Assembly: GCF_004571025.1 (NCBI RefSeq)
Contig: NZ_SPQT01000022.1
Location: 96,811 to 160,810, forward strand
Direction of reading: 5' to 3'
DNA length: 64,000 bases
Source: Bradyrhizobium niftali
GTDB lineage: Bacteria > Pseudomonadota > Alphaproteobacteria > Rhizobiales > Xanthobacteraceae
Below are positions 1-8,039 of this stretch, in pieces. The stretch's first letter is position 1. The number at the start of each line of letters is the position of its first letter. Below the pieces are notes generated by a model, which saw nothing but the letters and a program-made list of their open reading frames with translations, was not told where the DNA came from and made no database searches. Position numbers and translations under genes: made by a program.

Positions 1-127
1 ACGCCATCGCATAGCGGCGGGCCGCGCTTCGCTCGGCACCGCGTGGCAGCTTGCGCGCCTTGCGCAGCATATCGGCGGCCGCGTTTCGATAGGCCAGTGA
101 GCGATAGAGAAAGACAACCTTACCCAT
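1..127 (-). CDS. hypothetical protein, N-terminal part (runs off left edge)
   Basis: An open frame starts with ATG at 127 and stays open to the window edge (42 codons). The visible product is basic and alanine/arginine rich, beginning MGKVVFLYRSLAYRNAAADM, with an amphipathic helical look. No Shine-Dalgarno sequence is obvious upstream. It resembles the short basic proteins of unknown function common in Bradyrhizobium. No domain can be named because the C-terminus is missing. It is divergent from the small membrane protein gene at 267. Confidence 0.45.
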   Translation of the reverse strand, partial: MGKVVFLYRSLAYRNAAADMLRKARKLPRGAERSAARRYAMA

Positions 128-266
128 ATCGAATGTTCCCGTGTTGACGGCTTCCATGGTCGCAAGGTCGGCATGAACGTCGGATGAAGCCCGACGTGAC
201 AAATCGTTCATGCCAATGGAACCCGAAATCGCCGGCTGCGTTGCACGGATGATCGAGGTCGGTTCC

Positions 267-536
267 ATGCGTGTGAGAAAGTCGCCGAAAAAGTCGAGAA
301 GTCTGATCTCTCCAATCGGCATCATCACGATCATGACGCACGCGATGATGGGCGCGGCGCTCGGCCTCGCCTTCGGTCTCGCGCTCATTCTATCCAACCC
401 GCCGGTCGCAAATTTGCTGAAACATGGCGGAGATTCGGCCGCTGCCGTTTTCGTCGTCACGTTAGTGACGACTTTCGCAATCGGCGCGATGCTCACAGGT
501 ATCGTGTTCATCATCGCCGAGGACAAGGAATCTTGA
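267..536 (+). CDS. small membrane protein, two predicted TM helices
   Basis: 89-aa product. A basic N-terminus (MRVRKSPKKSRS) is followed by two hydrophobic segments at roughly residues 15-42 and 54-80 and a short acidic tail. The frame is open from an ATG at 210, but the ATG at 267 has a GAGG element 8 nt upstream and gives a conventional membrane topology, so I chose it. No family is recognised. It is followed by a small exported-protein gene on the same strand, separated by about 95 nt that contain a candidate stress promoter. Confidence 0.6.
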   Translation: MRVRKSPKKSRSLISPIGIITIMTHAMMGAALGLAFGLALILSNPPVANLLKHGGDSAAAVFVVTLVTTFAIGAMLTGIVFIIAEDKES

Positions 537-568
537 ACCGCGCGTGAAACCTGCGAACTGCTTTGTCG

Positions 569-593
569 GGAACTCCGGCGGCGGATGGCAGTT
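569..593 (+). promoter_or_regulatory. candidate EcfG-type (general stress) promoter
   Basis: GGAAC at 569-573 is followed after 16 nt by AGTT at 590-593, close to the alphaproteobacterial EcfG consensus GGAAC-N16/17-CGTT with one mismatch. It lies 38 nt upstream of the ATG at 632. Inference from a short degenerate motif. Confidence 0.3.
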
Positions 594-631
594 GGCTGCC
601 TGCGTCATTTTAACTCAGGGAGTTCCCGCGC

Positions 632-871
632 ATGAAGACGACCAAGCTCGCCCTCGCCATGATGTTGGCAACCGGCCTCGCCGCCGCCCCGTTCGCCGCG
701 CAGGCGAAGTCGCACAAGGCGAAACATGAATCCTCGACGTCGTCCTCGCAGACGACGGGCGCCAACACGAAATCCAAGAGCGCGGATCCCTCCGGTCAGG
801 GCGGCTCCAGTCCCGGCTCCGACCAGGGCGGCACCATGACGAACAACAAGGGCACGACCAACGCCAAGTAG
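632..871 (+). CDS. small exported low-complexity protein
   Basis: 79-aa product with a clear Sec signal peptide: MKTTK start, hydrophobic core at residues 6-22, and a likely cleavage after the AQA near residue 25. The mature part is Ser/Gly/Thr/Lys rich and low in complexity, without cysteines, so it is probably an unstructured periplasmic or envelope protein. A purine-rich CAGGGAG lies 9 nt before the ATG. A rho-independent terminator follows directly. Upstream is a candidate EcfG promoter, which would make it a stress-induced gene; that link is inferred. No enzymatic function is suggested. Confidence 0.7.
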   Translation: MKTTKLALAMMLATGLAAAPFAAQAKSHKAKHESSTSSSQTTGANTKSKSADPSGQGGSSPGSDQGGTMTNNKGTTNAK

Positions 872-889
872 GCTCGCCGCCGTTCATCG

Positions 890-916
890 AAGGCCCCGCG
901 ATCGCGGGGCCTTCTT
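890..916 (+). terminator. rho-independent terminator after the exported protein gene
   Basis: GGCCCCGCG at 892-900 pairs with CGCGGGGCC at 903-911, with a two-base loop, followed by TTCTT. It sits 20 nt past the stop at 871. Confidence 0.75.
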
Positions 917-964
917 GCTTTGGTGTTCGCTCCAATCCTTCTCACGCCATCGTCCGCGCGCGCT

Positions 965-1174
965 TCAGCTGCGCCGGATGTCGGCGATGTTCAGGCCACC
1001 GCCCGCGGAGTTCGTCTTCACGAGATGATCGAGCTGCGCCCGCTTGCGTGCGATCAGAAGCTGGGCCGCGGCATCGTCGAGACCCTCGCGCTGCAATTGC
1101 CGGATCGCGGATCCCAGTTCGAGGATCTCGGCGCGCAGTCTCAAGATCCGGTACGTGTCCGGGTCTTCCTCCAT
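965..1174 (-). CDS. small coiled-coil hypothetical protein
   Basis: 69-aa product starting MEEDPDTYRILRLRAEILEL. It is predicted to be almost wholly helical, with heptad-like leucines and many charged residues. The frame is open further upstream (to 1285), but those codons overlap the preceding gene and look non-coding, so I start at the ATG at 1174. It lies 19 nt downstream of the 1194-1469 gene on the same strand, so the two are probably co-transcribed. No domain is recognised. Confidence 0.6.
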   Translation of the reverse strand: MEEDPDTYRILRLRAEILELGSAIRQLQREGLDDAAAQLLIARKRAQLDHLVKTNSAGGGLNIADIRRS

Positions 1175-1193
1175 GGCGCGCTCCCAAAATGTC

Positions 1194-1469
1194 TCAGCGG
1201 CGCGCGATTGCGCGCACGGGACCCGCGGCTTTCTTGAGGGAACGAAGACGCACACGATCGCGAACATCCGGCAGGACATCGCCACCGCCAGCCGCCTTCC
1301 ATTCGCCGATCAGCAGATTGATTCTCCGGCGCAGATCCATCTGCGCCAGGGCCTTTTCTGAGCAGTCGCGATCGCGATCGACGAGACCGCGCACGGACGC
1401 CTCGACATCGGCCATTTCCAGCCTCAAGGCGCTGATCTTACGTCGAATTTCATTAATTCTGTTGTCCAT
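1194..1469 (-). CDS. small coiled-coil hypothetical protein
   Basis: 91-aa product (MDNRINEIRRKISALRLEMA...). The N-terminal 45 residues form a probable coiled coil, followed by a basic C-terminus. It is first in a two-gene minus-strand unit with the 965-1174 gene. An AT-rich stretch at 1470-1500 upstream probably carries the promoter. Small helical proteins of this kind are abundant and uncharacterised in Bradyrhizobium. Function unknown. Confidence 0.6.
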   Translation of the reverse strand: MDNRINEIRRKISALRLEMADVEASVRGLVDRDRDCSEKALAQMDLRRRINLLIGEWKAAGGGDVLPDVRDRVRLRSLKKAAGPVRAIARR

Positions 1470-1530
1470 GGCTTGTTAGAACAAAATAAGAACATATAGT
1501 CAAGTCACGATTTCAGAACGGAGAGGCCAG

Positions 1531-1725
1531 ATGCAGGTTCAAGGTAAATACGACGCCAGGGTTTTCCTTGCGGAGCAGATGACGAGGTCACAGGGCCTGA
1601 GGTTGAAGCGGCTCAGCGAGGAGGCTTATCAGCCCGCGCAATATGATCGCGATCTGTCCTTCACTGAAGCTGCGCGTCGCATCCAGGTGCTCGAGGCGGA
1701 GATCGAACTGGCAAATTCCTTCTAG
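1531..1725 (+). CDS. DUF3072-like small protein
   Basis: 64-aa product matching the pattern of DUF3072 proteins: a QMTxxQxxxLKxLSEEA segment, a short aromatic/Asp turn, and a final ExxxRIxxLExE helix. Function of the family is unknown. GGAGAGG lies 6 nt before the ATG. It is divergent from the coiled-coil pair at 1194-1469, with a shared 61-nt AT-rich intergenic region. Confidence 0.75.
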   Translation: MQVQGKYDARVFLAEQMTRSQGLRLKRLSEEAYQPAQYDRDLSFTEAARRIQVLEAEIELANSF

Positions 1726-1763
1726 GCTGCATCGTGCATCCGGAACGTTGCGGGCGCGCTTTC

Positions 1764-1789
1764 GGAACCATGCTTATGCCGAATGGGTT
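1764..1789 (+). promoter_or_regulatory. candidate EcfG-type promoter for the DUF6496 gene
   Basis: GGAAC at 1764-1768 is followed after 17 nt by GGTT at 1786-1789 (consensus CGTT), 26 nt before the ATG at 1815. One mismatch; inference only. Confidence 0.3.
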
Positions 1790-1814
1790 TTCTCCCGGCC
1801 AAGGGAGAATCCGA

Positions 1815-2096
1815 ATGGCACGCAATGCAAAGAAACGCCGCTACTCGCGCAGCGCCGGCAGCGACGTCGAAAGCGAAATGCGGCGCTACAAGAAGGGCAC
1901 GGCAAAGAGCGGCCCCGGTGGTCGCGGCGGACGTGTGAAGAGCCGCAAGCAGGCGATCGCAATCGGCCTGTCGAAGGCACGCAAGAAAGGCAAGAAGGTC
2001 CCGAAGAAGGCCTCGAAGCGGAAGACATCCAAGAAGAAGGCATCCAAAAAAAGGACGAGCAAGAAAACGTCCAAACGCAAATCCGCCAAGCGATAG
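1815..2096 (+). CDS. DUF6496-like, histone H1-like lysine-rich protein
   Basis: 93-aa product. The N-terminal half has the DUF6496 pattern (MARNAKKRRYSRSAG, then a VESEMRRYKKGT segment, then SRKQAIAIGLSKARKKG). The C-terminal 35 residues are almost purely Lys/Ser/Thr/Arg (KKASKRKTSKK-type repeats), like eukaryotic H1 tails and bacterial H1-like DNA-compacting proteins. AGGGAGAAT precedes the ATG by about 5 nt. Likely role is nucleoid binding under stress, inferred from composition. The in-frame upstream codons from 1734 lack a ribosome-binding site and were rejected. Confidence 0.75.
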   Translation: MARNAKKRRYSRSAGSDVESEMRRYKKGTAKSGPGGRGGRVKSRKQAIAIGLSKARKKGKKVPKKASKRKTSKKKASKKRTSKKTSKRKSAKR

Positions 2097-2108
2097 CGGC
2101 AATCGGCG

Positions 2109-2471
2109 CTAGATCATGCTGCCCGGCATGAAGCAGCGGATCGAGATGCCAAACGCGGTCTTCACCGGCCACACCATGGTGCGGCCGGCGCGGTTCGGCT
2201 CGGTGATGACGGCTTCATCGGGCACATCGACCCACTGCCCATCGAGGCGCACGCGATAGTGCCCGTCATGCGACTCCCAATCCGGATCGGAGACGGCAAA
2301 TCCGTCAGCGTCCGAGCAGCACGGGCCGAGATGGCTGCGCAGGCTGTCGAACCAGGGCTTGAGCGGCGAATCGGCGTAGCGGCCATCATCGCGCCCCAGG
2401 GCACTTCCAGCCGACAGCACGAGCGGCGCCACGAGCAGCGCACGTCTCAGCGAGAGCTTCAATCGATCCAT
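2109..2471 (-). CDS. exported hypothetical protein
   Basis: 120-aa product with an N-terminal signal-like segment (MDRLKLSLRRALLVAPLVLS..., residues 1-27). The mature part has a CCSD motif near residue 48 and tryptophan-rich strands, ending with another Cys (IRCFMPG). Conserved tryptophans and a DGQWVDVPDEAV segment suggest a small beta-rich periplasmic domain. No catalytic motif is visible. The ATG at 2471 places the signal peptide at the N-terminus; the upstream extension to 2630 does not look coding. It converges with the DUF6496 gene. Confidence 0.6.
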   Translation of the reverse strand: MDRLKLSLRRALLVAPLVLSAGSALGRDDGRYADSPLKPWFDSLRSHLGPCCSDADGFAVSDPDWESHDGHYRVRLDGQWVDVPDEAVITEPNRAGRTMVWPVKTAFGISIRCFMPGSMI

Positions 2472-2685
2472 GTCGGCACCGATCAAATACGAACCGCCGG
2501 TTCCATAAGACGGCCGGAGGTCCGAAGTTCCACTCTTGCAACTCGCCTGGGCGCCTTCATTGCCGCCAAGGCAACACGCGATCGAATTCTGACGAGCGAA
2601 CGCGGCTTTTTCGGACGAACCTGTCACCAATGCTGCCGTTGACGAGAATGTTATCGGCGACCTGTGGGTATCTCGGATGCCAACG

Positions 2686-2714
2686 AGAAAAGGCGGCCCG
2701 AAGGCCGCCTTTTT
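2686..2714. terminator. bidirectional rho-independent terminator after the Do protease gene
   Basis: AAAAGGCGGCC at 2688-2698 pairs with GGCCGCCTTTT at 2703-2713 around a CGAA tetraloop. An A-run on one side and a T-run on the other allow function in both directions. It lies 25 nt past the stop of the minus-strand protease gene. Confidence 0.8.
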
Positions 2715-2738
2715 GGATTTGCGCCGGAAGAGCTCGAC

Positions 2739-4286
2739 CTACGCGAGTGGCACCGCGACAAACCGGGTCGCGTCCGCACTTTTGACCTGCAACAGCACGC
2801 TGGACTTGCCGGACGATTTGGCCTGCGCCAGCTCGGAGCGGACGTCGCCGACATTGGCGACGGGCTTGCCGCCGACATTGAGGATGACGTCGCCGGTCTG
2901 AATGCCGCGCTGCGCCGCCGGCCCTCGCGGATCGACCTCGGTGACGACGACGCCCTTCTGGCCGGCGCCCTGCACGTCGCCGGCGGGCGCCAGGCTGAGC
3001 CCGAGGCGCGGCGTGCCGTTGCCCGGCTGCGCCTTGCCCTCGTCGGCCTTTCCGTTTCCTTGGGCCTGCCGCTCGTTCGGCAGTTCGCCGAGCGCGAGGG
3101 TCACCGTCTTGCTCGCGCCCTTGTGGAAGACGTCGAGCTTCACGGACGTGCCCGGCGCCAGCGTGGCGATGGTGCGGGCGAGATCGCGGGAGTCCTTGAT
3201 CGCGGTACCGTTGACGGCGGTGACGACGTCGCCCGCCTCGATGCCGGCCTTTGCCGCCGGGCTATTGTCCTGCGGATTGTCGACGATCGCGCCGCGCGCC
3301 TCCTTCAGGCCGAGGCTGTCGGCGATCTCTGACGTCACCGGCTGCACCTGCACGCCGAGCCAGCCGCGGGTGACCGCACCCTTGTCCTTCAACTGCGCGA
3401 CGACGAGCTTTGCGGTCGTGGCCGGAATGTCGAAGCCGATGCCGACCGAGCCGCCCGACGGCGAGAAGATCGCGGTGTTCACGCCGATCACGTTGCCGTT
3501 CATGTCGAAGGCCGGGCCGCCGGAATTGCCCTTGTTGATGGGCGCGTCGATCTGGATGAAGTCGTCATAGGGACCATTGCCGATGTCGCGGCCGCTGGCC
3601 GAGACGATGCCGGCGGTCACGGTGCCGCCGAGGCCGAAGGGATTGCCGACCGCGACCACCCAGTCGCCGATCCGCGGCTTCTGGTCGGAGAACTTGACGA
3701 AGGGGAAGTCCTTCTTGCCATCGACCTTGATCAGCGCGAGATCGGTTTTCGGATCGGTGCCGACCACCTTCGCGGTGTAACTCGTCCCGTCATCCATGGT
3801 GACCTGCACGGACTCGGCGTGGTCGACGACGTGGTTGTTGGTCACGGCATAGCCGTCGGCTGAGATGAAGAAACCGGAGCCTTCGCCCGTGACCATCTGG
3901 TGACGCTGGCGCGGCATACCGTTCATGCCCCCCGGGCCGCGGGAGCCGAACTGCCGCGAAAACTGGTCGAACGGGGAGTCCTCGTCCGAATCCATCCGGT
4001 TCTGTTGCAGCATTGCGCTCTTGTCGTTGTCCTGGTCGATCTTGACCCGCACCGAGATGACGGCCGGTTTGACCCTGGCGACGAGGTCGCCGAAGCCCGG
4101 CGGAGTCGCAGCGCTTTCCGCGGCCTGGGCCGGCGCGATGAAGGAGGCTATGCCGAGCGGCGAAGCGCCGGGAGAAGCAGCCAGCACGGCCACGCCAAGC
4201 GCGGCCACGGTGCCAAGCAGCGCGAGCCGGCGCGGCTTAAAGATCGTGCGGGACGTGGTGATGTCGGGATTGACGCGGTCATTCAT
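2739..4286 (-). CDS. Do-family (DegP/HtrA-like) periplasmic serine protease
   Basis: 515-aa periplasmic protease/chaperone for damaged envelope proteins. The N-terminus has a signal or membrane anchor (residues 18-56, ending PAQA). A trypsin-like domain follows with the full catalytic triad: His152 (TNNHVVD), Asp182 (TDLALIK) and Ser255 (GNSGGP). Two PDZ domains occupy roughly residues 330-415 and 430-510. A Gly/Met/Arg-rich insertion at about 110-130 is the variable loop. The start at 4286 is the first ATG giving a normal signal; the frame continues upstream to 4400 without a good start. It is divergent from a universal stress protein gene. Length and domain order are standard for the family. 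Confidence 0.93.
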   Translation of the reverse strand: MNDRVNPDITTSRTIFKPRRLALLGTVAALGVAVLAASPGASPLGIASFIAPAQAAESAATPPGFGDLVARVKPAVISVRVKIDQDNDKSAMLQQNRMDSDEDSPFDQFSRQFGSRGPGGMNGMPRQRHQMVTGEGSGFFISADGYAVTNNHVVDHAESVQVTMDDGTSYTAKVVGTDPKTDLALIKVDGKKDFPFVKFSDQKPRIGDWVVAVGNPFGLGGTVTAGIVSASGRDIGNGPYDDFIQIDAPINKGNSGGPAFDMNGNVIGVNTAIFSPSGGSVGIGFDIPATTAKLVVAQLKDKGAVTRGWLGVQVQPVTSEIADSLGLKEARGAIVDNPQDNSPAAKAGIEAGDVVTAVNGTAIKDSRDLARTIATLAPGTSVKLDVFHKGASKTVTLALGELPNERQAQGNGKADEGKAQPGNGTPRLGLSLAPAGDVQGAGQKGVVVTEVDPRGPAAQRGIQTGDVILNVGGKPVANVGDVRSELAQAKSSGKSSVLLQVKSADATRFVAVPLA

Positions 4287-4423
4287 GTCGAAATGTCCAT
4301 GTTGGGTCAGGTGTCGCCTTGCACGCAACATGGCCGCTCGCACCTTACGGTGTCCCGTCCACGCGATTAAATCTTGGCAAAGGTGGTGCGGTCGCGGCAC
4401 GGCCGGACATCACGGCTGCACAT

Positions 4424-4437
4424 TTGATGCAGCTCAA
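4424..4437. promoter_or_regulatory. FixK/FNR-type box upstream of the universal stress protein
   Basis: TTGATGCAGCTCAA fits TTGA-N6-TCAA exactly. Rhizobial FixK2, FNR and CRP-family regulators bind such 14-bp dyads. It lies 62 nt upstream of the ATG at 4499, a suitable activator position. The match is seen directly; the regulator assignment is inferred. Confidence 0.6.
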
Positions 4438-4498
4438 CGCCGCCCTCCCGCGCGGTGAAAGACTGCGGCCACCGAACGATGTCCATCGGAGGCGCACC

Positions 4499-5335
4499 AT
4501 GTACAAGGATATTCTCGTCCACATCCCGACCGAGCGCCCGATGCGTCCGGCGATCGACGGCTCGATCTCGCTCGCAGCGCATTTCAACGCCCATCTCGAC
4601 GCGGCCGCGGTCGGCTATCTCGCAGCCAGTGCAGCTTATGTCATGGACGGCGGGGCCGCCCTGGCGGCCGTGTTCGAACTGGAACGCGAGCGCGCAGTTG
4701 AGCGGGCCGAGACTGCGCTCGCGGTGTTCGGAAGCGAGGCGGCGAACGCCGGCATTTCCTACACATGCCACCCGCTCGGCGCGATCCCGGTGGATGCGGC
4801 CAGATCACTCGGCGAGATGGCGCGGCTGCACGACCTCAGCATCGTGCTTCAGCCGGATCCCGCGCAAAGCTCGTTCGACAACGACGTGCCCGGCGAGATC
4901 CTGTTCCAGGCGGGCGGCCCGGTGCTGTTCCTGCCGTACACTTTCCGAGGAGCCTTCAAGGCGAGGCGGATCGGCATCTGCTGGGACGGCAGCCGGCTCG
5001 CCGCCCGCGCGATGCGCGACGCGGCACCGTTCCTGGCGCGCGCCGAAGAGATCGTGATCATCACGATCAACGAAGCCGACGTGGTGCCCGGCGAAGTGTC
5101 GGCAAGCAATCTGGCAAGACATCTCGGCCGGCGCGGGCTCTCGACCCGCACGGACGGCCTGTCAGCCACCCGCTCCGAGATCCAGCCGACCATCCTGTCG
5201 CTGGCGGCCTACGAGAGCCTCGATCTCCTGGTGATGGGCGGCTACGGCCATTCGCGATTGCAGGAGCGCGTTCTCGGCGGCGTCACCCGCGCCATGCTGG
5301 AAGCCATGACGGTGCCGACGCTGATGTCGCACTGA
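4499..5335 (+). CDS. universal stress protein (UspA family, two-domain)
   Basis: 278-aa cytoplasmic protein with two tandem Usp-like halves. The N-terminal half begins MYKDILVHIPTE. The C-terminal half starts around residue 155 (RRIGICWDGS) and ends with the conserved LDLLVMGGYGHSRLQE segment plus GGVTRAMLEA, where Gly-rich Usp proteins bind ATP phosphates. TCGGAGG lies 6 nt upstream of the chosen ATG; the in-frame extension from 4319 is not supported. A perfect FixK/FNR-type dyad upstream suggests induction under low oxygen, as seen for many rhizobial Usp genes. It is divergent from the Do protease. Confidence 0.88.
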   Translation: MYKDILVHIPTERPMRPAIDGSISLAAHFNAHLDAAAVGYLAASAAYVMDGGAALAAVFELERERAVERAETALAVFGSEAANAGISYTCHPLGAIPVDAARSLGEMARLHDLSIVLQPDPAQSSFDNDVPGEILFQAGGPVLFLPYTFRGAFKARRIGICWDGSRLAARAMRDAAPFLARAEEIVIITINEADVVPGEVSASNLARHLGRRGLSTRTDGLSATRSEIQPTILSLAAYESLDLLVMGGYGHSRLQERVLGGVTRAMLEAMTVPTLMSH

Positions 5336-5355
5336 CCGAAGCTGGCCCGGCTCTC

Positions 5356-5568
5356 TCACGCCGCAGCGGGGGTCTCCCATCCAGCGGTTGCGGTGGCGTT
5401 CTCGTCGCGGTGCACATTGCACGCATCGAAATGCGCCTTGAGTGCGAGCTCGGCGAGATATTCGAAATGTTCGGCCTGGCCGAGGAGTTCCCAGTTCTGG
5501 AGCGGCCGGTAGGCCGCCTGCTGGCGACAGAGGGACGCCAGCGCACGGTAGCGACGTACGTTCTCCAT
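5356..5568 (-). CDS. small ENVRRYR-motif hypothetical protein (paralogue of 18128-18337)
   Basis: 70-aa product. The pattern MENVRRYRALASLCRQQAAY, then RPxQxW, LLxQA and AELALKAHF is shared with the product of 18128-18337 in the same window, so this is a real paralogous family. The product is probably a helical hairpin. The ATG at 5568 has GAGGGAG 7 nt upstream; the longer frame begins with GTG at 5589 and has no such site. Function unknown. It converges with the Usp gene, ending 20 nt away. Confidence 0.65.
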   Translation of the reverse strand: MENVRRYRALASLCRQQAAYRPLQNWELLGQAEHFEYLAELALKAHFDACNVHRDENATATAGWETPAAA

Positions 5569-5951
5569 GAGAATCTCCCTCTCGGTCACACCCGGCTTAT
5601 TTCTCCGGTTTGCGTCAGGGGCATTGCACTTGTGCGAAACTTTTTCTGCGCAACGCCGTCGGTCTCGGGAATGTTAACGTGTGCTGCAACGCGGCCGCTT
5701 TGCTTTGGCGCAAACTTTACAAATGTTTGGCGATGGATCTCAGCAGCGTACCGCTCAACGCCGAACCAGCCACAAAGTTACGGCATGTGTGAGGCAAAGC
5801 ACAGCCCGACGTCCCTGTCGCGCGTATAATTTTTTGCGTATGGCCGCAAACAAGGTAACGGCGGTACACCACGGCTACGCTATCAACGCAGCCTGCGACT
5901 TTGGAGCCGTGCGGGCATGGAACCGGCGGCTCATTTCGTTTCGGGCGGCGA
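5569..5951. other. 383-bp intergenic region, no gene seen
   Basis: This separates two minus-strand genes. Short plus-strand frames here lack ribosome-binding sites and normal codon use. The AT-richer part around 5630-5720 may hold the promoter of the small gene at 5568, but I could not define one. Confidence 0.4.
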
Positions 5952-7808
5952 CTAGGCGTAGAGGCGGCGTTCCACGGTCACGCCGACCAGGTCGAGATAG
6001 CGCTCGATCAGGTCGGGTCGGCCGACGAGATAGCCCTGCATCTGCTCGCAGGCTTCGTGCGCCAGGAAGGCACGCTGCGCCTCCGTCTCCACCCCTTCAG
6101 CGATGACCGGGATATTCAGCGCGTGCGCGAGGCTGAGGACGGCGCGGACGATCTCGGCCGATTGCGGCGTCGCCTCGAGGTTGGAGATGAAGCTGCGGTC
6201 GATCTTGATCTTGTCGAACGGAAACGACTGGAGATAGGACAGCGAGGAGTAGCCGGTGCCGAAATCGTCCATCGCAATGCGGATGCCGAGTGCCTTCAAT
6301 CGCCGCAGCAGATTGAGCGCGCGGGTAAAATCGCCGATCAGCACGCCCTCGGTGATCTCGACCTCGAGCCGCGTCGGCGTAAGCCCCGTCTCCAGCAGAA
6401 CCTGGTGGATCGAGCGTTCGAGGTCGCCGGCCTGGAACTGGACCGGCGACAAATTGACCGCGACCTGCAACGGCCGTGGCCAGGATGCCGCCTCGCGGCA
6501 TGCTTCGCGCAGAACCCATTCGCCGATCTGGATGATCAGCCCGTTCTCCTCGGCAAGTGGAATGAATTGGTCTGGCGGCACGAAGCCCCGCGTCGGGTGA
6601 TTCCAGCGCAGCAGCGCCTCGAAGCCGATGACCTCGCCATCCATCCGCGCCTGCGGCTGGAAGTAGACGAGGAACTGGTTCTGCTCCAGCGCCTGTCGCA
6701 GATCGTGCTGCAACAGCCTGCGATCACGCAGCTCCTGGTCCGTCTCGGATTCGAAGAAGCAGACCCGGGCCCTGCCCTCGCGCTTGGCGCGATAGAGCGC
6801 GGAATCGGCGTTGGCAAGCAGCGTCGCGGGATCCACGCCGTCATCGGGGTAGACGGCGATGCCGACGCTGACGCCCACCTGGGAGAGATAGTCGTCGACC
6901 TCGAGCTCCTTGCGGATCACCTCGACCAGACGCTCGGCCAGCGTCAGCACGTCCTCGCGGCGCGCGTTGTCGGGCATCAGGATCATGAACTCGTCGCCGC
7001 CGATGCGGGCGACGAAGGCGCCGTCGGCTTCTGCGGCAAGACGATCCGCCGCCGCCCGCATCAGCATGTCGCCGACGGGGTGCCCTAACACGTCGTTGAC
7101 CTCCTTGAAGCGGTCGAGATCGAGGCTGAGCACTGCAAAGCCGGTCGAAGCCTCCTGCGCCCGCTCCAGCCGCTCGTCCAGCTCCGCGTTGAAGGCGCTG
7201 CGGTTCGGCAGGTCGGTCAAGGCATCATGATGGGCAAGATGACTGATGCGCTCATGGTTCGTGACACGCTCGGTGACATCCTCGATCACGCCGACCAGAT
7301 ATTGCGGATCGCCGGCGCCGTCCCTGATCAGCATCTTGCGCGAATTGACGACGCGATCGTGGCCCTTGACGCCGACCTCGAGTAGGTGTTCCTCGAGGAA
7401 CATCGGCATTCCACTGGCGACGACCCTGCGGTCCTGCTCGTTGACCACGCGGGCAACGTCCGCCGGAAAAATCTCCTCGGGAGTCCTGCCCAGCATCTGT
7501 TCGCGGGGCAGGCCGTAATAGTCCTCGCCGGCTCGGTTGAGCAGAATGTAGCGGGAATCCTTCGCGCACTTTGCGAACACGGCAATCGGGATATTCTCGA
7601 CGATCGTATCGAGGAACTCGCGGGTCCGGAGCAAGTCCTCTTCGACCTGATCGTGCGTCTGGGCGCGCGCGTCGGCGATCCGCTGGCGATCGCGGTCGTT
7701 TGCCTCGTAGGCCGCGCTGACGAGTTCGCCCAACTTGTCGAGATCGACCCGTCCGGTCGCTTCGGTGGCACAGCGAAGCTGCTCAGCGAACAAGCGATGC
7801 ATGCTCAT
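5952..7808 (-). CDS. PAS-GGDEF-EAL cyclic-di-GMP enzyme
   Basis: 618-aa cytoplasmic signalling protein that could make or break cyclic-di-GMP. A helical N-terminus (1-60) is followed by a PAS domain (about 62-182, ending in the ...GVIEDVTER linker), a GGDEF domain (about 185-350; RIGGDEF with GGDEF at 270-274) and an EAL domain (about 365-610; EALLRWNHP at 397, DDFGTGYSS near 512, IDRSFI, IAEGVET). Catalytic signatures of both enzyme domains look intact. The RxxD inhibitory site normally just before GGDEF is absent (ADGA instead). No membrane segment is present, so the PAS domain would sense an internal signal. It stands alone, without a linked response regulator. Confidence 0.93.
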   Translation of the reverse strand: MSMHRLFAEQLRCATEATGRVDLDKLGELVSAAYEANDRDRQRIADARAQTHDQVEEDLLRTREFLDTIVENIPIAVFAKCAKDSRYILLNRAGEDYYGLPREQMLGRTPEEIFPADVARVVNEQDRRVVASGMPMFLEEHLLEVGVKGHDRVVNSRKMLIRDGAGDPQYLVGVIEDVTERVTNHERISHLAHHDALTDLPNRSAFNAELDERLERAQEASTGFAVLSLDLDRFKEVNDVLGHPVGDMLMRAAADRLAAEADGAFVARIGGDEFMILMPDNARREDVLTLAERLVEVIRKELEVDDYLSQVGVSVGIAVYPDDGVDPATLLANADSALYRAKREGRARVCFFESETDQELRDRRLLQHDLRQALEQNQFLVYFQPQARMDGEVIGFEALLRWNHPTRGFVPPDQFIPLAEENGLIIQIGEWVLREACREAASWPRPLQVAVNLSPVQFQAGDLERSIHQVLLETGLTPTRLEVEITEGVLIGDFTRALNLLRRLKALGIRIAMDDFGTGYSSLSYLQSFPFDKIKIDRSFISNLEATPQSAEIVRAVLSLAHALNIPVIAEGVETEAQRAFLAHEACEQMQGYLVGRPDLIERYLDLVGVTVERRLYA

Positions 7809-8039
7809 GCCACCCCAACTGGCCGAGTGCAGGCCTCATGCCCGCAGATATCTCGCGTTCCTGAACCGCAGATTGAGACTCTTAGCATTGCGCGGGCGTT
7901 AATCGAACGTTCGCCGCGGACGCGGTGGTTACCCCGGCCTGAAGGAATCCGATCGCCTTGTGAGGCAAGTTCCGTGGAACCCCGGAGCAAAGTGGCACGC
8001 GTTGGCACAAGCGACACCCGGGTGCACGGCTCCCGTAGT

